From assembly GCF_947503875.1 (NCBI RefSeq), contig NZ_CANNFH010000001.1:248001-312000 (forward strand): a stretch of DNA of 64,000 nucleotides, written 5' to 3'. Positions 26,534 to 36,218 of the stretch are shown here, piece after piece. The notes beneath the pieces were generated by a model. The model made no database searches. It saw only the letters and a program-made list of their open reading frames with translations, and was not told where the DNA came from. The first letter of the stretch is position 1, and each line of letters starts with the position of its first letter. The position numbers were made by a program, and so were the translations under genes. This DNA is from an uncultured Polaribacter sp. Its GTDB lineage: Bacteria; Bacteroidota; Bacteroidia; Flavobacteriales; Flavobacteriaceae.

Positions 26534-27594
26534 ATACCAAATCTTCTTTTGTACCAATTTCTTTCAAAAACTTTGCTTAAAACAAAATTAAAATAGTTTT
26601 TTTTATACAATGCCTTTACTAAAATTTTAAATCTTTCTGATATAAATAAATATCTTGTGTACAATTTATTTTTAGAATTATTTTTATCTAAACTTTTTAT
26701 TATTTTATCTACATACTTTTTGTTTTCATCATCAGGAAAAAAAAACATTTTTTTGGGTTTGTCTAAAATTGTAGCATAAAGTCGTAAACCAGTGTTTAGT
26801 TCTTTTTTCATTTTTTTTTCTTCAATTAATTGTAAATTAATTTTAGAGGCATAAAAAATACAGAGCGTATCATAAGCTGGTCTTAAACCAATAGATTTTA
26901 AAATGTAGGCATCATCATTTATAAATTTTGAGAAAATAGTAAGTTTAATTTGATTTTCTGGAGACAGTATTTTGCAGTTATTTTTACTAATAACGGTAGA
27001 TTTTATACTATCTAAGTTAAAAAAAGAGGCTTTTTTGTCTTTAATCATTTCACGATGAATTTCAACAGCTGCAATCTTATTAGCAGATGTTAATCTAGGT
27101 AAATGTCTAAAGTCGTCATAAAGTTCAGTTAACTTATTATAACCAGAGTTGTTAAGTATTTCAAAAGCTTTGTTACAATCTTCTTTAGCAACAAGAAAAT
27201 CAATATCACCAACCATTCTCTCTGCTATATCTTCATATAAACCCTCTAAAAGATTACCAGTACCTTTTAAAAAAATGGGAGTAATATTATTTTCTAATAA
27301 GAGTTGATTTATTTCTTTAGCTTGATCAATTATTTGTTGGTTTCGCTCTCGGTTTAAAGTAGTTATATGTGCCATATAATTTACCAACTCTTCAGGTAAA
27401 TACTGTAAAAAATTGGCTCTTTTTAAATTGCAATACAATGCAGGAAAAACGTAATGTTCTGTGCTTAATTTAACAACAGCATCCCAATCTATTTCTTCAT
27501 TTTTTAGTTGTTCTTCAATTTCTTTTTTATTCTTTTTTTCAAAAAAAATGGTTAAACATTTGGCAACAAAAAAAAGCGTTTCTTTATAGTTCAT
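26530..27594 (-). CDS. Nucleotidyltransferase family protein (PF14907 type)
   Basis: 354 residues from the ATG at 27594; an earlier TTG at 27621 is less likely. FLKGTGNLLEGLY (108-120) and MVGDIDFLV (127-135) form the nucleotidyltransferase core of this family, with the GDID metal site; LEIHREM-like sequence VEIHREMI follows. The family occurs beside HprK-like kinases and PqqD-like proteins in RiPP or surface-polysaccharide loci, but its substrate is unknown. Here it overlaps the end of the PqqD-HprK fusion gene by 11 nt, indicating a dedicated two-gene unit. Confidence 0.82.
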   Translation of the reverse strand: MNYKETLFFVAKCLTIFFEKKNKKEIEEQLKNEEIDWDAVVKLSTEHYVFPALYCNLKRANFLQYLPEELVNYMAHITTLNRERNQQIIDQAKEINQLLLENNITPIFLKGTGNLLEGLYEDIAERMVGDIDFLVAKEDCNKAFEILNNSGYNKLTELYDDFRHLPRLTSANKIAAVEIHREMIKDKKASFFNLDSIKSTVISKNNCKILSPENQIKLTIFSKFINDDAYILKSIGLRPAYDTLCIFYASKINLQLIEEKKMKKELNTGLRLYATILDKPKKMFFFPDDENKKYVDKIIKSLDKNNSKNKLYTRYLFISERFKILVKALYKKNYFNFVLSKVFERNWYKRRFGI

Positions 27595-28723
27595 TATTAA
27601 ATATTTTAGAAACTGTATCAATCATTTTCTTATTATTAGCATACGTAATTTGGTAGCAATTTAAAGACTGAAACCAATTTAAAAATATTTCTGCATTTTT
27701 TTGCTCTGGTGATAACCAAGAATCTGGAACTAATTGTTGAAAAGCATCAAGGTTCGCTATTTTTTCTACTAGTAAATTGCTCTTTGCATCATATTTAATA
27801 AAAACTAAATCTTTACAAGGTAAATGAGCTTTAAAGTTGTTGTTATTTGGTTGTAAATAACGTACAATTTTATTTAATCTTTTAAAATGAAATTCGGCTG
27901 AATGCTCTAATTCAGGATATAGTGGCAGTAAGGCTTTTAAACTATTTTTTTTGATAGAGATAGATGCAGGAAAAGCATATACCTCTTTATTTGCAGCGCT
28001 TATGGGCACAAAATCGTCTGCCAAGCATGTAAAACCATTTGCTTGTAAAAGGGCTAAAGAAGTGCTTTTGCCATTTCCAGAATCACCTAAAAATAAGATA
28101 GACTTTTCACCATTAGAAACAGCAGAGGCATGAAAAACGCCCATCCATTCTTTTTCTTGTTTTTGATGAATTTTCTGAATGAGTTCCATAGAAAATTTCC
28201 CTTGAAAAAAATGAATTTCTTTCTTATGCCATGCTCCAATAAAAAGGGAATTTACGTATAAAATAACTGCATTATTTTCTAGAAATACCGAAAAAGTATG
28301 GGAGATAAATTCCAGATTTTCAGTCGCTAAATGTGCAAATTTTGGGTGTACTAAATACAATTCATATTCTGTAGAAAATTCTACCTTAAATACAAGATTG
28401 TTTATTTTGTAATATTTGGTGAATTGGAAACTTTTAGGAAGTGTGATGTCTCTATAATCGTTTTCTATATTGGTTTTTACAATTGTTTTTGTATTGTATA
28501 TTTTGGTTTCTAAATCTAAAACAAAATCTATAGTTTTATCTAAGGGAACTGCTAATTTTTTAGATAGAGCACTGGCTATTTCTTTAACAGAAATACCTTT
28601 GTGTAATCTTTTAATAATATCTGCTGCCGTGTTTTCTAAAACCAAATAGTCATTACTGTTTTTAAACCAAGCAATTGTTTTGTCTTCTATTGTTTTAAAT
28701 AAGAAATCTGTTTGTTTTTCCAT
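27584..28723 (-). CDS. PqqD-like / HprK-like kinase fusion protein
   Basis: 379 residues. Residues about 20-75 (NDYLVLENTAADIIKRL ... GISVKEIASALSKKL) follow the pattern of PqqD-type peptide-binding domains. Residues about 195-300 resemble the HPr kinase core: FHASAV (His198), P-loop GDSGNGKS (213-220) and LADDFVPI (Asp236, Asp237). The region between is not assigned, and the second HprK signature found in true Hpr kinase/phosphorylases was not seen. Family knowledge links similar proteins (HprK-related kinase A) to PqqD and nucleotidyltransferase partners, usually as separate genes. The substrate is unknown. No precursor peptide gene is visible next to it. Confidence 0.78.
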   Translation of the reverse strand: MEKQTDFLFKTIEDKTIAWFKNSNDYLVLENTAADIIKRLHKGISVKEIASALSKKLAVPLDKTIDFVLDLETKIYNTKTIVKTNIENDYRDITLPKSFQFTKYYKINNLVFKVEFSTEYELYLVHPKFAHLATENLEFISHTFSVFLENNAVILYVNSLFIGAWHKKEIHFFQGKFSMELIQKIHQKQEKEWMGVFHASAVSNGEKSILFLGDSGNGKSTSLALLQANGFTCLADDFVPISAANKEVYAFPASISIKKNSLKALLPLYPELEHSAEFHFKRLNKIVRYLQPNNNNFKAHLPCKDLVFIKYDAKSNLLVEKIANLDAFQQLVPDSWLSPEQKNAEIFLNWFQSLNCYQITYANNKKMIDTVSKIFNNEL

Positions 28724-29009
28724 TAAAAATAAAAATAGTTATTTTCCATAAAAATACAGTTAAAAAGGTTTCAAAAAAATAAAGTGGACACAATAATTTA
28801 TTTACACCTTAGATCTTGCAGTATTGTTTTTACTTTATATGATCTTGGGACTTTTAGTGAAATAAGATTCGCTAAAAAAAAATAAAAACTTTTGCAATAA
28901 AATACTTAATACTTAATAAACATCTACTATAGTATGCTTCAATTGTATTTCAAAGAGAATAATATACTTTTTTTCTATAAAAATGGAGTTATATATGGGG
29001 TAATATCTA

Positions 29010-30509
29010 CTAATTTTTTCTCCAGAAAAACGGTGTAAATAAGATGAGAACAGTAAATAATTCTAGCCTACCAATAAGCATTAGAAAAGAGCAAAACCAT
29101 TTTGCACTATTGCTTAAATGCGCAAAATTATCAACAGGACTTACAGAACCAATTGCTGGGCCAATATTACCCAAAGAAGATGCAGCTGCGCCAATTGCCG
29201 ACATAAAATCTAAACCAAAAAGAGTTAAAATTACAGAAGACAAAATAAAAATAAGCATGTAAATAATAAAGAAAGACAAAATTTTGAAAACAATATTTTC
29301 ATTTACAGATTGGCCATCATACCTTACGGGAATAATAGCATTTGGGTGTATGGCTTTTTTAAATTCTAAAAAACTATTTTTCAACATTACTATATGTCTA
29401 ACCACTTTTACACCACCACTTGTAGAGCCTGCAGAGCCACCCGTAAAAAATAAAGCAAAGAAAATACCGGTTGCAAAGAAATTCCACATGGTAAAATCTG
29501 CGGTTACAAAACCAGTAGTTGTAACTACAGAGGTAACCATAAATAAAGAATGTCTTATAGCACTTTCTACATTTCCTAAAACTTTTGGATGTGCAAGAGT
29601 GGTTTGTAGATTTGGATCTTGAAAAAAGGTAATAAGTACAGCAATTATCGCAGAAACGCCTAAAATACCAAAGAAATAATATTTAAACTCTTCACTATTA
29701 AAAACCTTCTGTATTTTACCTTTTAAAGCAAAATAAGTAAGTACAAAATTAGTACCAGCAATTAACATAAATATGGTAATTATGTACTGTATAAAAGGCT
29801 TGTCGTTATAAAAAGCAACGCTTGCACCTTTTGTAGAAAAACCACCAGTACTCATAGTTGCCATGGCATGATTTATGGCGTCAAACCAAGTCATTCCTGC
29901 AAGTTTTAGTAATAAAAACTCAACTAAAGTTAGTGTAACGTATATTAAGTACAATCTTTTTGCGGTGTCTGTAATTCTTGGGTGTAATTTATCTGCAGAT
30001 GGGCCTGGAGCTTCAGCCATAAACAGTTGCATACCACCAATTCCTAAAAGTGGCAAAATAGCAACAGTTAGCACAATTATTCCCATTCCACCAATCCAAT
30101 GTGTAGCACTTCTCCAAAAAAGAATTCCTTTAGATGTGCCATCTATATCTGTTAAAATGGACGATCCTGTTGTAGAATAACCAGAAATAGTTTCAAAGAA
30201 GGCATTAGAAATGTCTGGTATGGCATCAGAAAGTAAATAAGGTAACATTCCTGTAAAAGAAAGAGTTAGCCATCCTAAAGTAACAATTAAATACCCTTCT
30301 TTTTTATGAATATTTGTACTTTTAGGTTTGTTTGTAAAGTACAAAATTAGTCCAATAAAAATGGTGATAATTCCGGCATTTAAAATTCCCCATTTCTCGG
30401 GTTCATCATAATACAAACTAAAAGGAACCGCAATAAACATAAACAGACCATTTAAAATGGCTGTTATTCCTAAAAAACGATAAATAATTTTAGTGTTTAA
30501 AGCTCCCAT
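29010..30509 (-). CDS. trkH: Potassium uptake channel subunit TrkH
   Basis: 499 residues, highly hydrophobic. Four selectivity-filter repeats are visible: SGYSTTGSS, MSTGGFSTKG, TTTGFVT and SLGNIGPAIG, with THWIGGMGIIV after the first. TrkH forms the K+ pathway in the inner membrane and is gated by the cytoplasmic TrkA ring. It follows trkA with a single-base gap, so the two are co-transcribed. A 286-nt gap without features separates it from the kinase gene downstream. Confidence 0.96.
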   Translation of the reverse strand: MGALNTKIIYRFLGITAILNGLFMFIAVPFSLYYDEPEKWGILNAGIITIFIGLILYFTNKPKSTNIHKKEGYLIVTLGWLTLSFTGMLPYLLSDAIPDISNAFFETISGYSTTGSSILTDIDGTSKGILFWRSATHWIGGMGIIVLTVAILPLLGIGGMQLFMAEAPGPSADKLHPRITDTAKRLYLIYVTLTLVEFLLLKLAGMTWFDAINHAMATMSTGGFSTKGASVAFYNDKPFIQYIITIFMLIAGTNFVLTYFALKGKIQKVFNSEEFKYYFFGILGVSAIIAVLITFFQDPNLQTTLAHPKVLGNVESAIRHSLFMVTSVVTTTGFVTADFTMWNFFATGIFFALFFTGGSAGSTSGGVKVVRHIVMLKNSFLEFKKAIHPNAIIPVRYDGQSVNENIVFKILSFFIIYMLIFILSSVILTLFGLDFMSAIGAAASSLGNIGPAIGSVSPVDNFAHLSNSAKWFCSFLMLIGRLELFTVLILFTPFFWRKN

Positions 30510-30510
30510 T

Positions 30511-31857
30511 TTATCTAAATAGGCTTTCTACAGTTTCTATAGCTTCTGGTAAACAAAATACAATTACTTTATCACCATCTTTTATTTGCATACTTCCAGA
30601 GGTAATTAAAGGTTTGCCATCTCTAATAATTCCCCCAAAAACGGCTTCTCTAGGAAAATTTAAGTCTCTAATTGGTTTTTTAGTAACCTTTGCATTTTGT
30701 CTTACTTCAAATTCAAATACTTCTGCATCTATATTATGTAAGTTGGCTAAAGCTAAAATTTCACCTTTTCTTATGTGTCTAAAAATATTACTAGCTGCAA
30801 TTAATTTTTTATTAATTAGAGATTCTATACCAATGGTTTGCGAAATATCTATGTAATCCATATTTTCTACCAACGCAATTGTTTTTTTAACACCTTTAGA
30901 TTTTGCTACCAAACAAGACATTATGTTGGTTTCAGAGTTATTGGTTACTGCAATAAAAGCATCCGTTTCTCTAATGTTTTCTTCTTCTAAAAGTTCTAAA
31001 TCTCTACCATCTCCATTTATAACTAGGGCATGGCTTAGTGTATCTGCAAGAATTTCTGCTTTTTCTCTATTTTTTTCAATCAATTTAACCTTAAAATTAT
31101 CTTTGCAGAGGTTTCTAGCCGTTTTTTCTCCAATACTACTTCCGCCTAAAATAATTACATTTTTTATATTGAATTGTTTTTTACCAATAATTGGGTACAA
31201 CTCTTTTACGTGATAATTAGGTACAGAAAAATAAACTTGATCGTCTAATTGATATTTAGTATCTCCTCTAGGAATAATAGTTTGCGCTATATTATCTCTT
31301 TTAATAGCAATGGTAGTAAAATCTACATTTGCAAATTTTTGTTTACCTTCTTTTACAGTTAAATTAAGTAGCGGAGATTTGTAACCCAAAGAGGTTCCCA
31401 TTACATTAAATTTTCCACTTTCAAAAGAAACAGTATCGTTAAATGAAGATTGGTTGAGTAACATTTTAATTTCATTAGCCGCTAATTCTTGCGGAGAAAT
31501 CATAAAATCTAAACCAAATTGCTTAAAATCTACTTCACACTCGTTTAAAAATTCAGGATTATCAATTCTTGCAATTGTTTTTTTTGCGCCTAAAGATTTC
31601 CCAATTACAGAAATGGTAAAGTTTGTATTTTGACTTTCAGTTACAGCAATTAGCAGATCTACAGAATCTACACCAATTTCTTTAAGTAATTTTATAGATG
31701 TTGCATCTCCTTTTTTTGTAATTACATCTAAATGATTGTTAATGTAATTTAGCTTCTCTCCATCAGTATCAATAATAAAAGTATCTTGAGACTCGTAAGA
31801 AAGTAATTTTGCCAAATGGAAACCTACGTCTCCTGCACCCGCTATAATAATCTTCAT
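30511..31857 (-). CDS. trkA: Trk system potassium regulator TrkA
   Basis: 448 residues in two halves, each an RCK domain with a nucleotide-binding Rossmann motif: GAGDVGFHLAKLL (6-18) and LGGSSIGEKTARNL in the second half, each followed by a TrkA_C domain (for example ITSGSMQIKDGDKVIVFCLP). This is the duplicated form typical of TrkA. It binds NAD(H)/ATP and gates the TrkH channel encoded directly downstream. Confidence 0.96.
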   Translation of the reverse strand: MKIIIAGAGDVGFHLAKLLSYESQDTFIIDTDGEKLNYINNHLDVITKKGDATSIKLLKEIGVDSVDLLIAVTESQNTNFTISVIGKSLGAKKTIARIDNPEFLNECEVDFKQFGLDFMISPQELAANEIKMLLNQSSFNDTVSFESGKFNVMGTSLGYKSPLLNLTVKEGKQKFANVDFTTIAIKRDNIAQTIIPRGDTKYQLDDQVYFSVPNYHVKELYPIIGKKQFNIKNVIILGGSSIGEKTARNLCKDNFKVKLIEKNREKAEILADTLSHALVINGDGRDLELLEEENIRETDAFIAVTNNSETNIMSCLVAKSKGVKKTIALVENMDYIDISQTIGIESLINKKLIAASNIFRHIRKGEILALANLHNIDAEVFEFEVRQNAKVTKKPIRDLNFPREAVFGGIIRDGKPLITSGSMQIKDGDKVIVFCLPEAIETVESLFR

Positions 31858-32062
31858 AATTTAATAAATAGCCAATAATTTGCAAAGATATAAGAAGTTA
31901 TCTCCACAAAAAAATAACCAAAGGAATTACTGGGGCAAGAAATTTTAATTTTACTAAATTAAAAATTAGGACTACATTTTAATTAGAACCAGCACTTTAT
32001 ATGTTTAATTTCAGTTTTTTATCACTTTACCTAAAGTAAGTTGTTTTTTGTATTTTTAAAAA

Positions 32063-32758
32063 ATGGAAAAGGAAGTAAAATTAACCATTAAATCTTGGGC
32101 TTTAGATGATAGGCCAAGAGAAAAATTAATTGCAAAAGGTAAAACAGCCTTGTCTGACGCAGAATTAATAGCCATACTCATTGGCTCTGGTAATAGAGAT
32201 GAGAGTGCAGTAGCTTTGGCTAAAAGAATTTTACAATCTGTAAACGGAAATATAAATGAGCTTGCCAGATTATCTGTAGAAAATTTAAGTATTTTTAAAG
32301 GAATAGGAGAGGCAAAAGCCATAGCAATTATTACAGCACTAGAATTAGGGAAAAGAAGGCAGCTAGAAACGGCTTTAGAAAAACCTAAAATTACAAGTAG
32401 TACAGCTGTTTTTAATTTAATGCAACCTGTTATTGCAGATTTAGAACATGAAGAGTTTTGGGTGCTATTTTTAAACAATTCAAACAAAGTTCTATCTAAA
32501 TATCAAATAAGCAAAGGAGGTTTAACCGCTACAATTGTAGATGTACGTTTGTTGTTTAAAAGAGCTTTAGAATTGGCTTGTGTAGGTATAATTGTTTGTC
32601 ATAATCATCCTTCAGGAAAATTAAAACCAAGCATGGCAGATAAGCAAGTTACCCAAAAAATAAAAGAAGCAGGTGTTACTTTAGATATTAAACTTTTAGA
32701 TCATTTAATAATCACCGAAAAAGCTTATTTTAGCTTTGCAGACGAAGGAATTTTATAA
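32063..32758 (+). CDS. radC: RadC family JAMM-domain protein
   Basis: 231 residues. An N-terminal helix-hairpin-helix part (RPREKLIAKGKTALSDAEL and FKGIGEAKA) precedes a JAMM metalloprotease-like domain with EEFWVLFLN, then the HNHPSGKLKPSMAD metal motif. The name is historical; a DNA-repair role is not established, and the JAMM fold suggests a metal-dependent hydrolase. The start ATG at 32063 gives the normal length. It is monocistronic or precedes the polysaccharide gene at 32819 by 60 nt. Confidence 0.93.
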   Translation: MEKEVKLTIKSWALDDRPREKLIAKGKTALSDAELIAILIGSGNRDESAVALAKRILQSVNGNINELARLSVENLSIFKGIGEAKAIAIITALELGKRRQLETALEKPKITSSTAVFNLMQPVIADLEHEEFWVLFLNNSNKVLSKYQISKGGLTATIVDVRLLFKRALELACVGIIVCHNHPSGKLKPSMADKQVTQKIKEAGVTLDIKLLDHLIITEKAYFSFADEGIL

Positions 32759-32818
32759 AAGATTTAAAATTTAAGTACCGAACAGAAATTCTATTGGAAA
32801 CCTGCCAACTAAAGTAAA

Positions 32819-34123
32819 ATGATATTAATTTACACGCATAAAATAACACCTAGATTTCGCTATATTTTTAAGCATATATTTACAAGAATTCTTTTAATAA
32901 ATGTAAGTTTTACCACTAAAGTGGAAGAGTTTGTGGCTTATGATGGGCCTAAAATTACCTATACAAAAACAGCTCTGGGTAATGAGTTTTTTGTAAAAAG
33001 TAATGCCTTATTATTTGAGCAAGGTGTGAATGATTTAGAGATAAATATTCAAAAATGGGACAATGTTCCTTGCTTTTTTGTGGCAGGTGCAAAATCTTCT
33101 ATTCCTTTTGATATTTTTGCAGCTAGTTTTTACTTAATTTCTAGATATGAAGAATATTTACCTCATGTAAAAGATGGGTATTCTAGATATACAGCAGCCG
33201 AAAGTTTGGCTTATAAAAATGGTTTTTTAGAAAAACCTGTGGTAGATATTTGGGCATATAAACTACTAGAAAAATTACAAGAAAAATTTCCAGATTTAAT
33301 TGTAGAAAAGCGGGAATATTCATTTTTATCAACTATAGATATAGACAATGCCTTTGCCTATAAATACAAAAGTTTAATAAGAACTTTAGGTGGTTTTGCA
33401 AATGATATTTTTAAGTTTCGTTTGTTAACTATTGGATATAGATTAGCGGTAATTTTAAGAATTAAAAAAGATCCTTTTGATACGTTTTCAAAAATATTAG
33501 AAGGACAAAAAAAATACAATATCAATACCTTGTTTTTTTGTTCTATTGGAGATTATACTACTTTTGATACCAATATTTCAGCATCAAAAACCAAATACAA
33601 ATTACTAATTAAAAATTTGGTTGACTATGCAAAAGTAGGTCTACATCCCTCTTATTTTACGATGCAAAATGTAGGCATGCTAAAAAAAGAAAAAGAACGT
33701 TTAGAAAGTATTACAAATTTTCCTGTTAAAAGATCTAGGCAGCATTATTTGCGTTTTAATTTGCCGGAAACCTATCAAAATTTAATAGATTTAGAAATAG
33801 CAGAAGATTATTCTATGGGGTATGCCAGTAATGTTGGTTTTAGAGCAAGTACTTGCACACCTTTCTATTTTTACGATTTAGATTTTGAAATTCAAACCCC
33901 ATTAAAAGTGTTTCCCTTTGCAGTAATGGATACTACTTTAAATGATTATTTAAAAATTACACCAAAACAATCTTTAGGTAAAATTAGAGATTTAAAAAAC
34001 GAAGTAAAAGCGGTTAATGGTGTTTTTATTACTTTGTTTCATAATGAAAGTTTAAGCGACCATTTGCGTTGGAAAGGTTGGCGCAGATTGTATGAGTCTA
34101 TGCTTAAAATAGCCACTTCATAA
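32819..34123 (+). CDS. Polysaccharide deacetylase family protein with DUF7033-like N-terminus
   Basis: 434 residues. The first half (MILIYTHKITPRFRYIFKH ... IPFDIFAASFYLISRYEEYL) resembles the DUF7033 domain. The second half has a deacetylase-like order of motifs: TIDIDNAFAYK (metal-binding Asp), GLHPSYFT (His), RQHYLRF and a final LFHNESL. No signal peptide is seen, so it is cytoplasmic or inner-face. It probably trims acetyl groups from sugars in surface polysaccharide. It is followed after 1 nt by the FemAB-like gene, so the two act together. Confidence 0.8.
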   Translation: MILIYTHKITPRFRYIFKHIFTRILLINVSFTTKVEEFVAYDGPKITYTKTALGNEFFVKSNALLFEQGVNDLEINIQKWDNVPCFFVAGAKSSIPFDIFAASFYLISRYEEYLPHVKDGYSRYTAAESLAYKNGFLEKPVVDIWAYKLLEKLQEKFPDLIVEKREYSFLSTIDIDNAFAYKYKSLIRTLGGFANDIFKFRLLTIGYRLAVILRIKKDPFDTFSKILEGQKKYNINTLFFCSIGDYTTFDTNISASKTKYKLLIKNLVDYAKVGLHPSYFTMQNVGMLKKEKERLESITNFPVKRSRQHYLRFNLPETYQNLIDLEIAEDYSMGYASNVGFRASTCTPFYFYDLDFEIQTPLKVFPFAVMDTTLNDYLKITPKQSLGKIRDLKNEVKAVNGVFITLFHNESLSDHLRWKGWRRLYESMLKIATS

Positions 34124-34124
34124 G

Positions 34125-34979
34125 ATGATTGAATATATTAAAAGACAAGATTTAGATACCATTAAGTATAATAAATGTGTAGAAAAAGCATTGCAATCTA
34201 AGGTATACGCTTTTTCTTGGTATTTAGATATTGTTGCAGATCATTGGGATGTTTTGGTTTTAGAAGATTATAAAGCGGTAATGCCAATTCCTTGGAAAAA
34301 AAAATACGGAATTAAATATAGTACGCAGCCAGATTTTAGCCAGCAATTAGGTGTTTTTTCTCCGGAAAAAATAGCTAAAGCTGATATTTTAGAGTTCTTA
34401 AATAAAATACCCAAATCATTTTTAAAAGTTACCTTAAATTTAAACGTAAAAGATACTTCTTTAAAGCAATTAACGATTTTGAAAAATCATATTATTGTTT
34501 TGGATAAGAGTTATTTAGAAATAAAAAAAACGTTTTCTAAAGGAAGGAAACACGCCATTAAAGTAGCTGAGAAAAATCAACTAGAGGTTTTACCTATAAC
34601 TTTAGATAAATTATTAGAGATTTATACTAAGAATTACGATTATAAAATTGCAAAGAATATTTTAAAAGATTTAGAGAATTATTGTTTAGAGAATAGCAAA
34701 TCTGAAGTTTTAGGTGTTTTTAAAGAAGGCTTATTACTAGGAGGAGGTTTATTTATAAAAAGTAACAATAGCATTACCTATTTATTTGCTGCGTTTTCAG
34801 ATAAAGGTAGAACTTTTCAGGCTTCTAGTTTTTTAATTTCATCGATTCTTAAAAAATATGAAAAAACAGGAATAATATTCGATTTTGAAGGAGGAAACAA
34901 ACCAAGTATTGGAAAGTTTTATAGAAGTTTTGGTGCTAAAGAAGAACTTTATTCTTGCTTTAAAAGAACTTTTTTATAA
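34125..34979 (+). CDS. FemAB/GNAT-fold acyltransferase-like protein
   Basis: 284 residues. AFSWYLDIVADHWDVLVLEDY and the mid-protein FSKGRKHAIKVAEKNQ, followed by GGGLFIKSNNSITYLF and FDFEGGNKPSIGKFYRSFG, match FemAB-like proteins built from two GNAT-fold halves. Related enzymes transfer amino acids or acyl groups to cell-wall or polysaccharide precursors. It is in an operon with the deacetylase (1-nt gap). Its last 31 nt overlap the 3' end of the convergent flippase gene. Confidence 0.75.
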   Translation: MIEYIKRQDLDTIKYNKCVEKALQSKVYAFSWYLDIVADHWDVLVLEDYKAVMPIPWKKKYGIKYSTQPDFSQQLGVFSPEKIAKADILEFLNKIPKSFLKVTLNLNVKDTSLKQLTILKNHIIVLDKSYLEIKKTFSKGRKHAIKVAEKNQLEVLPITLDKLLEIYTKNYDYKIAKNILKDLENYCLENSKSEVLGVFKEGLLLGGGLFIKSNNSITYLFAAFSDKGRTFQASSFLISSILKKYEKTGIIFDFEGGNKPSIGKFYRSFGAKEELYSCFKRTFL

Positions 34980-36214
34980 AGTGAATAAAACCAAATTGCA
35001 GATAAAATTCCAGTAAACCACATTAAAATTGATGATGTTATGGCAGCACCTTTAATACCTAATTTTGGTATTAAATAATAATTGCTCAATACATTAAAAA
35101 GTAATGCAATAGTAGCTATATAATAGTTAATATGAGCTTTACCTATAGAAGAAAGTAGGTTGCCAAAAAGACCTCTAAAAATAAAGATACCCGTTACACC
35201 TAGCATTAAAATTAAAAAAGTATCCGTATAAATTATAAAATTTGGGTCTAGAAGATAGATGATTTTTTTTCCAAAGAAAAAAGAAAAGAGGAGCAGGCCA
35301 ATACTAATGCCAAAAAAAAGTAACATATAGCTTTTTATATACTTGTAAATATATAATTTATCGTAGATTTTTTCTGTGAAAGCCACAAAATCTGTAGCCA
35401 TAAAAACGCGTGGTAAAAACAATAAACTAAACGGAATTATAGAAACATACCTGTAGTTGGTTACCATTTCTGTATTCATCATTAAGTAACCAATAAGCAG
35501 TATATCTATTACAAATAGCAGTTGAGTTACTACGTTAGATAAACTAGCAAAAAAGCCATATTTCCAAAATTTCAAATTAATTATAGCTAGTTTTTCGTGT
35601 ACTTTAAAATTGATATTTATTTTATTTATAAATAAAATTGAAGTTAAAATGGGTGCAATAACTAAAGCTAAAGCATAGCCCAATTCTTCAAAAAAATAAC
35701 TTAAAATTACAACAGTTGTAACTAACAAAATACTTTGTATAATTTCTACATAGGCAAATTTTTTGTTGTTATGGTTTAAACGGAGTTGTGCTTTAATCAA
35801 CTCTAGTAAAAAAGCGGGTATTATTAAAAAAGATAATAAAACTAAGTAAAGTTTTGTTTTTGGAAACTGAAAATTAATAAAATAGCTAATTATAGAAATT
35901 AGCAATATTAAAAATGCAGAAACTAATACTCCTTTTTTTAATACATAGACCAGTAAGTTGTTTTTTTCGTTAGGTGTATTTAAGAGCGCGCCATATCTTA
36001 TAAAACTTTGGTGTAAGCCTAAACCGCTTACAGGTAAAACAAATAGTATAATATTGTACGCAAAAAGCACTTCGCCCAACTCTTTATTAGGTATTAATTT
36101 TAAAGCAAAGAGAGCTGCTAAAAAAGACAATACTCTACTAATGATAGTAGCAAAAAAGACATGTCCGCCTTTTCTTTTTAAAAAATTCTGAATAAAAGAT
36201 TTTATTAGTTTCAA
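34949..36214 (-). CDS. Polysaccharide flippase of the Wzx/MATE-like type (TTG start)
   Basis: 421 residues with about 12-14 hydrophobic segments. The start GHVFFATIISRVLSFLAALFAL and the loop NKELGEVLFAYN are typical of oligosaccharide flippases that carry lipid-linked repeat units across the inner membrane. No ATG lies in the frame before or near the N-terminus: the start appears to be TTG at 36214, four bases after the stop of the upstream GT4 gene. The tail overlaps the FemAB-like gene by 31 nt. Confidence 0.85.
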   Translation of the reverse strand: MKLIKSFIQNFLKRKGGHVFFATIISRVLSFLAALFALKLIPNKELGEVLFAYNIILFVLPVSGLGLHQSFIRYGALLNTPNEKNNLLVYVLKKGVLVSAFLILLISIISYFINFQFPKTKLYLVLLSFLIIPAFLLELIKAQLRLNHNNKKFAYVEIIQSILLVTTVVILSYFFEELGYALALVIAPILTSILFINKININFKVHEKLAIINLKFWKYGFFASLSNVVTQLLFVIDILLIGYLMMNTEMVTNYRYVSIIPFSLLFLPRVFMATDFVAFTEKIYDKLYIYKYIKSYMLLFFGISIGLLLFSFFFGKKIIYLLDPNFIIYTDTFLILMLGVTGIFIFRGLFGNLLSSIGKAHINYYIATIALLFNVLSNYYLIPKLGIKGAAITSSILMWFTGILSAIWFYSLYKKVLLKQE

Positions 36215-36218
36215 TTTT

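Noticed and set aside
28723..28749. Eight-codon ORF (MENNYFYF) whose stop overlaps the ATG of the kinase gene
   Set aside because: Too short and too AT-rich to separate from chance; not accepted as a leader peptide or RiPP precursor.
28724..29009. Regulatory RNA or tRNA in the gap between trkH and the kinase gene
   Set aside because: No cloverleaf, terminator or conserved motif could be found; only AT-rich sequence.
32056..32487. Open frame of 143 codons on the minus strand
   Set aside because: It is antisense to radC, which has clear family motifs; no independent support.
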